From the NCBI GenBank assembly GCA_044222225.1, contig JBGANR010000003.1:62001-126000 (forward strand): a stretch of 64,000 nucleotides of DNA. Direction: 5' to 3'. The DNA is from JBGANR01 sp044222225 (lineage in GTDB: Bacteria; Actinomycetota; Actinomycetes; Mycobacteriales; Mycobacteriaceae). Under the pieces are notes generated by a model, which did no database searches, was not told the DNA's origin, and was given only the letters and a program-made list of their open reading frames with translations. Position numbers and translations under genes: made by a program. This document shows, in pieces, positions 49,677 through 60,791 of this stretch; position 1 is the first letter of the stretch, and each line of letters starts with the position of its first letter.

Positions 49677-51503
49677 TCAGTTCCGGTGGCGGCGAGCGCC
49701 CGTCGCGGTCTCCTCGAGGTTCGGCACCTGGTTGGTCGCGGCGAGCAGATCCCGGACCGAGCGGCCGGACGCATGCGCCCCGGTCCGCTGTTCGGCGGCG
49801 GGACGTTCGGGATTCCGCTGCTCGGGCGAGCGCTGCTCCGCGGCGCGGCGCTCCGACGACCGTCGGCCGACGGGCGGCTGCTCGGCGCGGGCGGCGGGAG
49901 CCGGCTCGGTCGGGACACGACCGGCACGCGGCTGCTCGGCCGGGATGCGGCCGACGGGCGGCCGGCCGGGCGCGGCCTGAGCCGCCGGCGGACGGCCGGG
50001 CGCCGACCGGTCGGCGGAACGATCGGGCCACATCCACGGCCGCGGACGTCCGTCGGCCCGGCGCCGATGGCGATGCTCCGCCTCGGCTGCGGCCTGTTCG
50101 GCCGCCCGATGCTCGCCGGCCGGGCGCTCGGCCGGCGGTCGTCCACCCGTCGACCGCTCACCGGTCGACCGCTCGGCCGTCGGGCGCTCGGCGGTCGGGC
50201 GCTCGGCCGTCGGGCGCTCGGCCGTCGGGCGCGTCGTGGGCTGCGGTACCACCGGCGTCGGCGGCTGCTCAGCGGCGGGCTCGGACGCGGGGGCCACCGG
50301 ATCGGAAGCGTCGGCCGAGCGGGCGTTCACCGGCGCGGCGGCGGGCTCGGGAATCCGGGGCGCCGGAGCGTCACCGGCGGGGGCCTCGACGACCGGGGCG
50401 GTCACGGAGACCGCGGTCGGCGGCACCTCGCCGGCCACCGGCAGCACGGCCGTCACCTCCGGCGCGGCGGCCGGAACGGAAGCGGGGCGCGGGGCGTCCG
50501 CGACAACCGGCGCGGGCGGCGGCGACGGCACGACAGCCGGGCCGCCGGCCGATCCGACGACGGCCTTTGCGGCAGCCGACCCGTTGCCGGCCGATCCGGC
50601 GGCGACCGGCGGACCCTGCAGCGGCAAGGCCGGATCGGTGACTTCCTCCGCGCCCGGCGGCGGCGTCACGCGTCCCTTGCGGCGAGCGGCCCGCCCCTTC
50701 TTCTCGCGGGACTTGGCCTCGCGCACCGCATCGCGTCCCCGCGCGGCGTCGCCCGGCTCGGGCTCGACCTCGGCGGTGACCGGCTGTTCGTCGTCGACGA
50801 TCGCGGCCATCTGCGTCGTCGTCTCGACATCCGCGGCATGCAGTCCGGACGCCGGTGCGGGCGTCGACGCGAACTCACGATCGGCGACGGCGCCGTCCTC
50901 GACGAGTCCCCGCGGCGCGGCGAGCACGGGCGGCGGAGGCGGCGTCGAGATCGCCTCGTAGCGACTGCTCAGGTCCTCACCGGTCAGGCTCTCCAAGCTC
51001 GCGCGCAACGCGGCGAGCTCCGCACGCAGCGCGGCGAGATCGTCGCCGGCCTCGGCCGCGACCTCGCGGCGGACGTCCGCCTCGACGCCGAGCTCGTACT
51101 CACGGCGCGCGGAGATCTCCCGCTCCAGTTGCAGTTCGTAGACCAGCTGCAGGTCGTTGGCCCGAGCCTCCTGCACGGCGGCCTGCCTGCGGTACTTGGT
51201 GACGAGGAAGGCGGCGATGAACGCCGACCACAGGGCGGCGACGATCCCCGCCCGCGCGACGACCGTGTTCTCGGTGAACACCATGGCCGCGGTGGCCGCG
51301 ACGGCCAGCACGAGCAGCAGGGCCAGCAACCAGCCCGCGGCTCCCGTGGGCGCCCGGCGGTGGCTGCTCGAAGCGGGGCTCGGGTCGCCCGAGGAGGCGG
51401 CCGAGCCCGGCGCGGCGGCAGGGAACGGGCCACCGGCGGCAGCGGCGTTCGAGCCACCGGCCGCGCCGGCGGTAGAGCCATCGGCAGGCCTGGCTGAGGT
51501 CAT
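49677..51503 (-). CDS. Large membrane protein with coiled coil and repetitive Pro/Ala/Glu-rich tail (Rv3604c-like)
   Basis: A 608-residue protein. A polar N-terminus of about 50 residues precedes two adjacent membrane helices (WLLALLLVLAVAATAAMVF, ARAGIVAALWSAFIAAFLV). A coiled coil (YRRQAAVQEARANDLQLVYELQLEREISARREYEL) follows. The rest, residues 170-580, is disordered and contains tandem five-residue repeats, ERPTA, around 50155-50235 with many near-repeats. The final residues SGRSVRDLLAATNQVPNLEE are conserved-looking. The start at 51503 is used because the frame upstream is Arg-rich. Its place between the pantothenate and folate genes matches Rv3604c (DUF6779). Function is unknown. Confidence 0.75.
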   Translation of the reverse strand: MTSARPADGSTAGAAGGSNAAAAGGPFPAAAPGSAASSGDPSPASSSHRRAPTGAAGWLLALLLVLAVAATAAMVFTENTVVARAGIVAALWSAFIAAFLVTKYRRQAAVQEARANDLQLVYELQLEREISARREYELGVEADVRREVAAEAGDDLAALRAELAALRASLESLTGEDLSSRYEAISTPPPPPVLAAPRGLVEDGAVADREFASTPAPASGLHAADVETTTQMAAIVDDEQPVTAEVEPEPGDAARGRDAVREAKSREKKGRAARRKGRVTPPPGAEEVTDPALPLQGPPVAAGSAGNGSAAAKAVVGSAGGPAVVPSPPPAPVVADAPRPASVPAAAPEVTAVLPVAGEVPPTAVSVTAPVVEAPAGDAPAPRIPEPAAAPVNARSADASDPVAPASEPAAEQPPTPVVPQPTTRPTAERPTAERPTAERPTAERSTGERSTGGRPPAERPAGEHRAAEQAAAEAEHRHRRRADGRPRPWMWPDRSADRSAPGRPPAAQAAPGRPPVGRIPAEQPRAGRVPTEPAPAARAEQPPVGRRSSERRAAEQRSPEQRNPERPAAEQRTGAHASGRSVRDLLAATNQVPNLEETATGARRHRN

Positions 51504-51679
51504 GATTGTGAAGATACCGCTCCGCCGATCGGCCGAACCGCTACCCGGCCGGGCCGAGCCGGACTCGCCCGTCTTTGCGGAGGACCCGCGCGGCGCGTCA
51601 CACGATCGGACCGTCGACGACGCGGGGAAGGCGCCGCACGACGCTTCGCGTCGGCTCCGGAACCACGCGCGTCGACGTC

Positions 51680-52198
51680 TCAGTACGCCCCGTCGACGTC
51701 GGGCGTGTCGAGGTCGGGGTCGTCCGGAGTGCGACAGCAGCGCTCCAGCCACAGTGCCGCCGCGGCGAGCACGACGCCCCCGATGAGCCCGCCGACGACC
51801 GTCGGGCTGTCGGTGTGCGCGGCCGTGAGCTGTGTGTTGAGCAGCAGGTGCAGGCCGATGCCGCTCCAGACGCCCACCGCGAGCGCCCCGAGAACGGCCG
51901 ACGCCTTGGCCAGCGCCACCACACGGGCCACGGTGATCGGATGCAGGGTGGTGTAGCCGATCTCGCGGCGCTCGATCCGGCCGCGGATGACGAAGGCCAT
52001 GACGGCCTCGGCGATGGCCAGCACGTAGAACGTCAGGCTCGCGAGCGCGGGCAGCGGCGGCAGCGAGCCGTAGCCGACACGCACCAGCGGATAGACGACG
52101 ACGCCGGTCACCAGCGCGATGAGCAGGAGGTCGCGCACACGCGTCGGACCGAGCCCACCGTCGCCGGGACGCCTGCCGCCCCGCTGCGGCCGCGTCAC
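51680..52198 (-). CDS. DUF3180 membrane protein (Rv3605c-like)
   Basis: A 172-residue protein with four membrane helices: DLLLIALVTGVVVYPLVRVG, ALASLTFYVLAIAEAVMAFVI, ALAKASAVLGALAVGVWSGIGLHLLL and VGGLIGGVVLAAAALWLERC. The motif ERREIGYTTLHPITVARVVALAKASA is conserved in the family. GTG 52198 overlaps the folK stop (GTGA), so it is translationally coupled to the folate operon. It lies downstream of folE-folP-folB-folK, as in mycobacteria. Function is unknown; a membrane role linked to folate genes only by position. Confidence 0.88.
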   Translation of the reverse strand: MTRPQRGGRRPGDGGLGPTRVRDLLLIALVTGVVVYPLVRVGYGSLPPLPALASLTFYVLAIAEAVMAFVIRGRIERREIGYTTLHPITVARVVALAKASAVLGALAVGVWSGIGLHLLLNTQLTAAHTDSPTVVGGLIGGVVLAAAALWLERCCRTPDDPDLDTPDVDGAY

Positions 52199-52686
52199 CG
52201 CAGCGTCTCCGCTCGACGCCGGACGCCGGAGATCTCGGCCGCCGGCAACGCGGCGAGACGGTCGGCGACGGGAACGCCGTCCAGGATCGCCGCCGGATCG
52301 GCGTCGAGCCACGGCACGAGGACGAACGCGCGCTGCGCCGCCCGCGGATGCGGCAGCGTCAGCACCGGATCGTCCGAGACCACCGGCGCGGGGTCACCGA
52401 CCGCGACGACGTCGACATCGAGCGTCCGCGGACCCCAGCGGACGTCCCGCACCCGTCCCGCGGCGGCCTCCAGCCGTTGCCCGACGTGCAGCCAGCCGTG
52501 CGCGTCGACGGCCGGGTCGTCGACGACGACGATCGCGTTGAGGTAGTCGTCCTGCGGCACGGGTCCCCACGGCGCCGTCTCGTAGACGCCGGAGACCGCG
52601 ATCGGCGACAGCTCGGCGACCACCGACCGCAGCGTGGCCAGCCGATCGCCGAGGTTGGCGCCGATCGACAACACGGCACGGCTCAT
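52195..52686 (-). CDS. folK: 6-hydroxymethyl-7,8-dihydropterin pyrophosphokinase
   Basis: A 163-residue enzyme that transfers pyrophosphate from ATP to 6-hydroxymethyl-dihydropterin. Motifs are VLSIGANLGDRLATL, VSGVYETAPWGPVPQDDYLNAIV, RVRDVRWGPRTLDVDVVAVGD (the Mg-binding DVD) and LPHPRAAQRAFVLVPW. ATG 52686 overlaps the folB stop by four bases; the DUF3180 gene overlaps its own stop. All four fol genes are coupled in this way, so they are one transcript. Next in the pathway is folP, acting on its product. Confidence 0.96.
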   Translation of the reverse strand: MSRAVLSIGANLGDRLATLRSVVAELSPIAVSGVYETAPWGPVPQDDYLNAIVVVDDPAVDAHGWLHVGQRLEAAAGRVRDVRWGPRTLDVDVVAVGDPAPVVSDDPVLTLPHPRAAQRAFVLVPWLDADPAAILDGVPVADRLAALPAAEISGVRRRAETLR

Positions 52687-53057
52687 CCGCGCCGCACCTT
52701 CCGCGAACGCCGCGTCACGACGGCGACGTCCGCGAAGTCGAGCGGGATCGGCGCGCTCGGCTTGTGGACGGTCACCTCGGCGGCGAGCACGCGTGCGTCG
52801 GCCATGATCGCGTCGGCGATCTCCCCGCCGACGGTCTCGATGAGATCCCGCGGCGGCCCGGCGACGACGCCGGCCGCGAGCTGCGCGATCGCCCCGTAGT
52901 CGAGGGTGTCGGCCAGGTCGTCGGAGGCCGCGGCCCGGGAGAGATCCGCCCAGACGACGACGTCGACGACGAAGTCCTGGCCGTCGCGCCGCTCGTGCTC
53001 GAACACCCCGTGGTGGCCGCGCACCCGCAACCCGCGCAGCTCGATCCGGTCGGTCAT
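52683..53057 (-). CDS. folB: Dihydroneopterin aldolase
   Basis: A 124-residue enzyme that cleaves dihydroneopterin to hydroxymethyl-dihydropterin and glycolaldehyde. The fold begins IELRGLRVRGHHGVFEHERRDGQDFVVDVVVWADL, with Glu and Lys active-site residues in the C-terminal ETVGGEIADAIM and VHKPSAPIPLDFADVAVV. It forms an octamer. ATG 53057 overlaps the folP stop by four bases. The last 15 residues are basic and not conserved. Confidence 0.95.
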   Translation of the reverse strand: MTDRIELRGLRVRGHHGVFEHERRDGQDFVVDVVVWADLSRAAASDDLADTLDYGAIAQLAAGVVAGPPRDLIETVGGEIADAIMADARVLAAEVTVHKPSAPIPLDFADVAVVTRRSRKVRRG

Positions 53058-53947
53058 GACGGCGCCCCCTGACGTTCTCCCCCGACGTCCCACGCCGTGG
53101 CGACGGCGATCGCGTCCCGGCTCGCGGCGACGTCGTGCACCCGCACCCCCCACGCGCCGCGCTCGGCGGCCAGTGCGGAGATGACGGCCGTGGCGATCTC
53201 CCGGCCGTCCGGGTCCCGCGGGCCGTCGTCGCCGGCGAGCAGTTCGCCCAGGAAACGCTTGCGCGAGGCGCCGACCAGCACCGGATAGCCGAGTGCGACG
53301 AACGACGCGAGCTCATGCAGCAGCGCCCAGTTGTGCGCGGCGGACTTGGCGAAGCCGAGCCCCGGATCGAGCACGAGCAGCTCCGGATCGACGCCGGCAC
53401 CGATCGCCGCGTCGACCTGCGCGAGCAGTTCCCCGCTCACCTCCGCGACGACGTCCCGGTAGCCGACGGAGGCGTCGGCGCGGTGCCGGAAACCACCGGC
53501 GGCGCGCCAGTGCATGAGGATCCACGGCACGCCGCGCCTGGCGACGACGCCCGCCATGTCCGGGTCCGCGCGTCCGCCGGAGACGTCGTTGACGATCGCG
53601 GCCCCGGCGTCGAGCGCGGCCTCGGCGACCTCGGCGCGCATGGTGTCGACGCTCACCGTCAGCCCCCGCGCCGCGAGTTCGGCGACGACGGGCCGCACCC
53701 TGTCGATCTCGACGGCGGGGTCGACGCGCGTCGCACCCGGACGCGTCGACTCGCCGCCGACGTCGACGACGTCCGCGCCCGCCGCGCGCAGTTGCAGCCC
53801 GTGGGCGACGGCGCGCTCCGGCGCGAGGAAGAGGCCGCCGTCGGAGAACGAATCACTCGTCACGTTGACGACGCCCATGACGAGTGTCCGTGCCGCGGCG
53901 GGCGTCTGTCCCGCCGGCGCCCACGGCCTCGGCAGTGCCCCCGGCAC
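53054..53947 (-). CDS. folP: Dihydropteroate synthase
   Basis: A 297-residue TIM-barrel enzyme condensing pterin pyrophosphate with p-aminobenzoate; the target of sulfonamides. Signatures are VMGVVNVTSDSFSDGGLFL, ADVVDVGGESTRPGATRVDPAVE, IVNDVSGGRADPDM and LVGASRKRFLGELL. GTG 53947 is the likely start, 4 residues after the folE stop region, giving 23 residues before MGVVNVT; the ATG at 53878 would remove them. The gene overlaps folB by four bases. The paralogue FolP2 would be elsewhere. Confidence 0.93.
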   Translation of the reverse strand: MPGALPRPWAPAGQTPAAARTLVMGVVNVTSDSFSDGGLFLAPERAVAHGLQLRAAGADVVDVGGESTRPGATRVDPAVEIDRVRPVVAELAARGLTVSVDTMRAEVAEAALDAGAAIVNDVSGGRADPDMAGVVARRGVPWILMHWRAAGGFRHRADASVGYRDVVAEVSGELLAQVDAAIGAGVDPELLVLDPGLGFAKSAAHNWALLHELASFVALGYPVLVGASRKRFLGELLAGDDGPRDPDGREIATAVISALAAERGAWGVRVHDVAASRDAIAVATAWDVGGERQGAPS

Positions 53948-53952
53948 CGCGC

Positions 53953-54560
53953 TCAGACCTTGCGGATCAGATCGAGGGCCTCGGCGCGCGACGCCGCACT
54001 GCTGCGGAAGAGCCCGCGCACCGCCGACGTCGTGGTCGTGGCGCCCGGTTTGCGGATGCCGCGCATCGCCATGCACAGGTGCTCGGCCTCGATGACCACG
54101 ATGACGCCCCGCGGATCGAGCCTGCGCACGATCGCATCGGCGACCTGGCTGGTCAGCCGCTCCTGCACCTGCGGCCGCTTGGCGTACAGGTCGACGAGCC
54201 GCGCCAGCTTCGAGAGCCCCGTCACCCGGCCGGAGACGCCCGGGATGTAGCCGACGTGCGCCACGCCGCTGAAGGAGACGAGATGGTGCTCGCACATCGA
54301 ATACATCGGGATGTCGCGGACGAGGATGAGCTCGCTGTGCTGCTCGTCGAACGTCGTCGACAGCACGTCGTCCGGATCGGTGTGCAGCCCCGCGAAGACC
54401 TCCGCGTACGAGCGGGCGACCCGCGAGGGCGTGTCCTTGAGGCCCTCGCGGTCCGGGTCCTCCCCGATGCCGATGAGCAGCTCGCGGACGGCCGCCTCGA
54501 CGCGCGCCGCGTCGAACGTGCGTCCGCCGACCGCACTCGAGACGCTGCTGTGTCGCGCCG

Positions 54561-54564
<4 letters not shown>
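53953..54564 (-). CDS. folE: GTP cyclohydrolase I (type IA)
   Basis: A 203-residue zinc enzyme opening the folate pathway by converting GTP to dihydroneopterin triphosphate. Zinc ligands are in MYSMCEHHLVSFSGVAHVGYIP and in AEHLCMAMRGIRKPG. The core LLIGIGEDPDREGLKDTPSRVARSYAEVF and GRVTGLSKLARLVDLYAKRPQVQERLTSQVADA is complete. The ATG overlaps the ftsH stop by four bases. It is the first of the fol genes in the operon ftsH-folE-folP-folB-folK. Confidence 0.97.
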
Positions 54565-57077
<2,513 letters not shown>

Positions 57078-57195
57078 TACCTGGGCCGCATCCGGCCCGT
57101 CCCTTCGATCGTGCGGTGTGGTGATCAGGCTACCCGTGGCTCAACGCGCGACCCCGTCCGACCGTTCCCGGCCGGCGGCACCGAATCCGAAGACT

Positions 57196-58566
57196 TCAGA
57201 CCTCGTATCCGGGCGCCTGCCGCTGCCACGGCCGCAGCGACTCGATCTGCGCGGCCAGCCGCAACAGCAGTTCCTCGCTTCCGGGCCGCGCCATGAACTG
57301 CACGGCCAGCGGCGTCCGGCTGCCGGGGTGGACGCCGGCCGGGACGCTCATCGCCGGCCAGCGGATGATATTCGCCAACGCCCCGAAGGGGGCGTAATCG
57401 GTGTTCGCGAGCACGTTGGCCGGCCAGCTCGCCGAACTCCAGCGCTTGGCGGCGATCGGCGACTTGGCGAGCGCCGGCGTCGCGACGACGTCGACGCCGC
57501 CGGCCGTCCGGTCGAAATACCGCTCGACGCGCGCGGTCAGCTGCTCGACCTGCTCGGCCTTGACCAGCCCGGCGGCCCGCACGCGGCGTCCGGCCGCGAC
57601 GTGGATCCTGGTGCGTCGCTGGAACCGCGAGGCGTCACCGCCGGCGGCGATGAGGTCGTCGGCGTCACCCGCGGCGCCGCTCACCCAGCGATAGAAGGCG
57701 GGCAACGGGTTCGCCGGGTACGGCAGCTTCGCGCGGGGGACGCGGTGCCCGGCGGCGGCGAGCAACGCGGAGAAGGAGTCGAGGGCGCCTAGCCAGTGGG
57801 GGTCGACACGTCCGAAAGGAGCGGCCGGGTCGGCGGCGACCGCGATCGTGAGCCGTCCGGGATCCGCCGACGTCGCGGCCGTCGCGAACTCGGGGCGCTC
57901 GGCCATCACCGCGAGCAGCAGCCCGGCGTCGGCGACGGTCGTGGTGAGCGGGCCGTTCTCGGCCATCTCCGACCAGCCGCCGCCGTCCTGTTGCGGAACG
58001 ACGCCCGGCCCCGGCTTGATGCCGAAGAGACCGCAGTTCGCGGCCGGGATGCGGATGGAACCGAGGCCGTCGTTGCCGACGGCCACATCGACCTGCCCGC
58101 TCGCGACGGCCGCCGCCGACCCGGCGGACGATCCGCCCGCCGTGCGCTCGAGATTCCACGGATTGCGGGTGACGACGTCCGCGTCGTCGGCGGTCGCCCA
58201 CAGGCAGAGCTCCGGCACGCGCGTCGTGCCGACGACGATCGCGCCGGCGCCGCGCAGCCGGCGGACGACCTCGTGGTCGGCCAACTGCCTGGCGCGCGAC
58301 GCCGCCTGCGAACCGCGGGTGAGCACCTCGCCTGCGACGGCGAGATTGTCCTTGACGGCGACCGGAACCCCGGCGAGCGGCAGTTTCCGCAGGTCGGTGC
58401 GGGTCCCCATCCGGCGCGCCTCGTCGAGGGCACGCTCGGTGCGCACGGCGAGGAAGGCCCCGACATCGCCGTCACGGGCGTCGATCCGTCCCAACGCGGC
58501 GCGCACCACGGCCTCGGGGGTCGTCGACCCCTGCTGGACCGCGCGCGCCGTGTCGAGAGCGCTCAC
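57196..58566 (-). CDS. Amidase (amidase signature family)
   Basis: A 456-residue amidase signature hydrolase with the Ser-cisSer-Lys triad: Lys in VPVAVKDNLAVAG, cisSer in AGGSSAGSAAAVASGQVDVAVGNDGLGSIRIPAANCGLFGIKPG, and the nucleophile Ser in GLGSIRIPA. The C-terminal part is typical (PAMSVPAGVHPGSRTPLAVQFMARPGSEELLLRLAAQIE). GTG 58566 overlaps the hpt stop by four bases. Residues for GatA-type glutaminyl-tRNA amidotransfer (a second gat gene nearby) are absent, so it is an independent amidase or peptide amidase of unknown substrate. Confidence 0.88.
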   Translation of the reverse strand: MSALDTARAVQQGSTTPEAVVRAALGRIDARDGDVGAFLAVRTERALDEARRMGTRTDLRKLPLAGVPVAVKDNLAVAGEVLTRGSQAASRARQLADHEVVRRLRGAGAIVVGTTRVPELCLWATADDADVVTRNPWNLERTAGGSSAGSAAAVASGQVDVAVGNDGLGSIRIPAANCGLFGIKPGPGVVPQQDGGGWSEMAENGPLTTTVADAGLLLAVMAERPEFATAATSADPGRLTIAVAADPAAPFGRVDPHWLGALDSFSALLAAAGHRVPRAKLPYPANPLPAFYRWVSGAAGDADDLIAAGGDASRFQRRTRIHVAAGRRVRAAGLVKAEQVEQLTARVERYFDRTAGGVDVVATPALAKSPIAAKRWSSASWPANVLANTDYAPFGALANIIRWPAMSVPAGVHPGSRTPLAVQFMARPGSEELLLRLAAQIESLRPWQRQAPGYEV

Positions 58567-59135
58567 GCGTACACCTTCGGGTCGAGTCTGCCGATGAACG
58601 GCAGGTCGCGGTAGCGCTCGGCGTAGTCGAGCCCGTAGCCGACGACGAAGTCGTTGGGGATCTCGAAGCCGACGTCGGCGACGTTGAGATCGTTGCGGAC
58701 GGCGTCCGGCTTGCGCAGCAGCGCGCACACCTCGAGCGAACGCGGATTGCGGCTGGCGAGGTTGCGCAACAGCCAGCTGAGCGTCAGCCCCGAATCGATG
58801 ATGTCCTCGACGATGACGACGTCCCGGCCCGCGATGTCGCGGTCGAGGTCCTTGAGGATCCGCACCACCCCGGAGCTGGACGTCGCACTCCCGTAGGAGC
58901 TCACCGCCATGAACTCCATCTGGCACGGGATGGGCAGCGCCCGGGCGAAGTCCGTCATGAACATGATCGCGCCCTTGAGCACCCCCACGAGCAGGAGGTC
59001 GTCCGGTGCGTCGGCGTAACGCTCGCCGACGGACTTCGCGAGCTCACCGATCTTCGCTTGAATCTCTTCCTCAGTGATGAGGATCGTCTCGATGTCGTCA
59101 CCGTAGCGACGGGCCGCTTCGCTCACGCCGTTCAT
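58563..59135 (-). CDS. hpt: Hypoxanthine phosphoribosyltransferase
   Basis: A 190-residue purine-salvage enzyme forming IMP and GMP from hypoxanthine or guanine plus PRPP. It shows DLLLVGVLKGAIMFMTDFARAL, the flexible-loop sequence FMAVSSYGSATSSSGVVRILKDLD, the PRPP motif VVIVEDIIDSGLTL and the base-contact region VGFEIPNDFVVGYGLDY. The start is uncertain: ATG 59135 is used, but CATAAT at 59132-59137 with GTG 59126 seven bases further would give a leaderless start. M. tuberculosis Hpt is slightly longer at the N-terminus. Confidence 0.95.
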   Translation of the reverse strand: MNGVSEAARRYGDDIETILITEEEIQAKIGELAKSVGERYADAPDDLLLVGVLKGAIMFMTDFARALPIPCQMEFMAVSSYGSATSSSGVVRILKDLDRDIAGRDVVIVEDIIDSGLTLSWLLRNLASRNPRSLEVCALLRKPDAVRNDLNVADVGFEIPNDFVVGYGLDYAERYRDLPFIGRLDPKVYA

Positions 59136-59290
59136 TATGACCGGCGAGTAGCACGGCTGGGGAGGAGGGCGGACCCGGATGTGTCCAGACGCGCGCCCAG
59201 GCGACCACTTTTTCCTGTTTACTCGTCGTGATTCAGCTATCACTGATAGCCTCCTGCACCTCTCATAGTTCTCTAACCAGGGATGTGCTC

Positions 59291-59782
59291 ATGCAAAACC
59301 GGATCTTCAGCCGGATCTTTGTCGCCGCTGCAATCGCCGCTCCGCTCGTCGTTTCAGCCGGACCGGCGACCGCCGCACCGGGTGACGTCTCGGGTACGAC
59401 GTCCGCTTCAGGCAACGTCGTCACGGTCAAGGTCACGAACAACTCGCAGATCAAACTGGACTGCCAGGCAGCGGCAGTGCCACCCGGCGGAATGCACGAC
59501 GCCGGGAATCACGTCTTCTCGCGAAAATACGCTGTCGCGCAGGGCAGTTCGATCAATCTCGTGTCGCAGGCGCTCCCCGATGGGGAATACAGCGTCGTCT
59601 GGGTGTGCATAACCGCTCGCGAGGTCTACCCCGACAACAGCGACCCAGAAGTCTGGCACACGTTCCCGGACTACCCGACGTCCGAGCGGTACCACCAGGT
59701 CGGGGAGCCTGTCGATGTCGCGCTTCCAGCAGGCGGCTCCCCGTCGCCCGAGCCGAGGCCGTGCTGGGGATCACTCTGCTGA
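59291..59782 (+). CDS. Small secreted protein with four cysteines
   Basis: A 163-residue protein. A signal peptide (IFSRIFVAAAIAAPLVVSAG) is cut after PATAA. The mature part is a beta-type domain (VTVKVTNNSQIKLDCQAAAV, SINLVSQALPDGEYSVVWVC) with four Cys, the last pair in RPCWGSLC at the end. The 60 bases before it are A+T-rich (TTTTTCCTGTTTACTC, TATCACTGATA) and unlike the backbone. AGGGA precedes ATG 59291. No known family is identified. It is inserted between hpt and tilS, which are otherwise adjacent in mycobacteria, and overlaps the end of the convergent tilS by 12 bases. Confidence 0.75.
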   Translation: MQNRIFSRIFVAAAIAAPLVVSAGPATAAPGDVSGTTSASGNVVTVKVTNNSQIKLDCQAAAVPPGGMHDAGNHVFSRKYAVAQGSSINLVSQALPDGEYSVVWVCITAREVYPDNSDPEVWHTFPDYPTSERYHQVGEPVDVALPAGGSPSPEPRPCWGSLC

Positions 59783-60715
59783 GGTGAATCCGCGGGCGCG
59801 GCGCGTGGCACTCAGGCCGTCCGGGCTCGCCCTGACGACGATCCGGTCCGCCGTGTCGCCGCCTGCCCAGACCTCGCCTGCGGCGCCGAGCAGCAGCGCG
59901 TCGACGGCGAGGACGAGCCGCTCCCCCGGTGGCGATCCGCGCAGGTCGGCGAGCCAATCCCGGACGACCCGGCGACGCAGAGCTTGCGGCAGCGACGCCG
60001 TCTCGGGCGGCAGCGGCCCAGGCTCCGGAGCGAGCTCGGCGGCCTGCCTGTCGAGTTCGTCGACATCGGCCGCGACGTCCACGGCCGCCCGGGCGAGGGC
60101 GACGACGCCCGCGTCGCCGAGCACGGCCGTCAGCGCCGGCATCACCTCGGCGCGCAGCCTCGAGCGCAGGTAGCGGGGGTCGTCGTTGTGCGGGTCGGCC
60201 CAGGGCGTCAACCCGAGCTCGGTGCAGGCGGCGTGCGTCGTGGCCCGCCGCTCGCCGAGCAGCGGACGCCGCCACGGGCCGTTGCGGGCGCGCATCCCCG
60301 CGAGCGCCCGCGCACCGCCGCCGTGGGCGAGCTTGAGCAGCACCGTCTCGGCCTGGTCGTCGAGAGTGTGGCCGAGCAGCACCGGCCGGCCGGCCCGCGC
60401 GGCGTCGAGCGCGGCGTACCGGGCCTCGCGAGCGGCGGCCTCCGGGCCGCCCCGGCTACCGACCTCGACGGCGACCACCTGCGCGTCGGCCCCGAGACCG
60501 CGGGCCTGCTCGGCGGCGGTCGCGGCGACGGCCGCCGAACCGGGCTGCAACCGATGGTCGACGACGACGGCCAGCACCCGTCTGCCCGCGGCGAGTGCCG
60601 CGGCCGTCAGCGCCAGCGAATCGGGCCCGCCGGAGAGCCCGACGCACACGTCGGATTCGGGCACCTCACGGGCGACGGCGCGCCGCAACGCGGCGAGCGC
60701 GGGCCCGGAGGTCAC
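59771..60715 (-). CDS. tilS: tRNA(Ile)-lysidine synthetase
   Basis: A 314-residue ATP-pyrophosphatase that modifies C34 of tRNA-Ile2(CAU) to lysidine. The PP-loop is SGGPDS (28-33) in CVGLSGGPDSLALTAAA. VVVDHRLQPGSAA, LLGHTLDDQAETVLLKL, RPLLGERRATTHA and PWADPHNDDPRYLRSRLRAEVMPAL are the conserved family segments. The C-terminal TilS_C domain is small, as in mycobacteria. GTG 60715 is the likely start. The stop region is shared with the secreted protein. Confidence 0.95.
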   Translation of the reverse strand: MTSGPALAALRRAVAREVPESDVCVGLSGGPDSLALTAAALAAGRRVLAVVVDHRLQPGSAAVAATAAEQARGLGADAQVVAVEVGSRGGPEAAAREARYAALDAARAGRPVLLGHTLDDQAETVLLKLAHGGGARALAGMRARNGPWRRPLLGERRATTHAACTELGLTPWADPHNDDPRYLRSRLRAEVMPALTAVLGDAGVVALARAAVDVAADVDELDRQAAELAPEPGPLPPETASLPQALRRRVVRDWLADLRGSPPGERLVLAVDALLLGAAGEVWAGGDTADRIVVRASPDGLSATRRARGFTSAE

Positions 60716-60791
60716 GCCCGTCCCGCCGGTACCGGACCCGGCCGGCCCGCAGCCCAGGCGCACCCCGGCCCGCCCGCGGGGCCGTCGACGC

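Noticed and set aside
50155..50240. Regular short repeats that resemble a repeat array
   Set aside because: The period is about 15 bases with no unique spacers; it encodes the ERPTA repeats of the 49677-51503 protein and is not a CRISPR.
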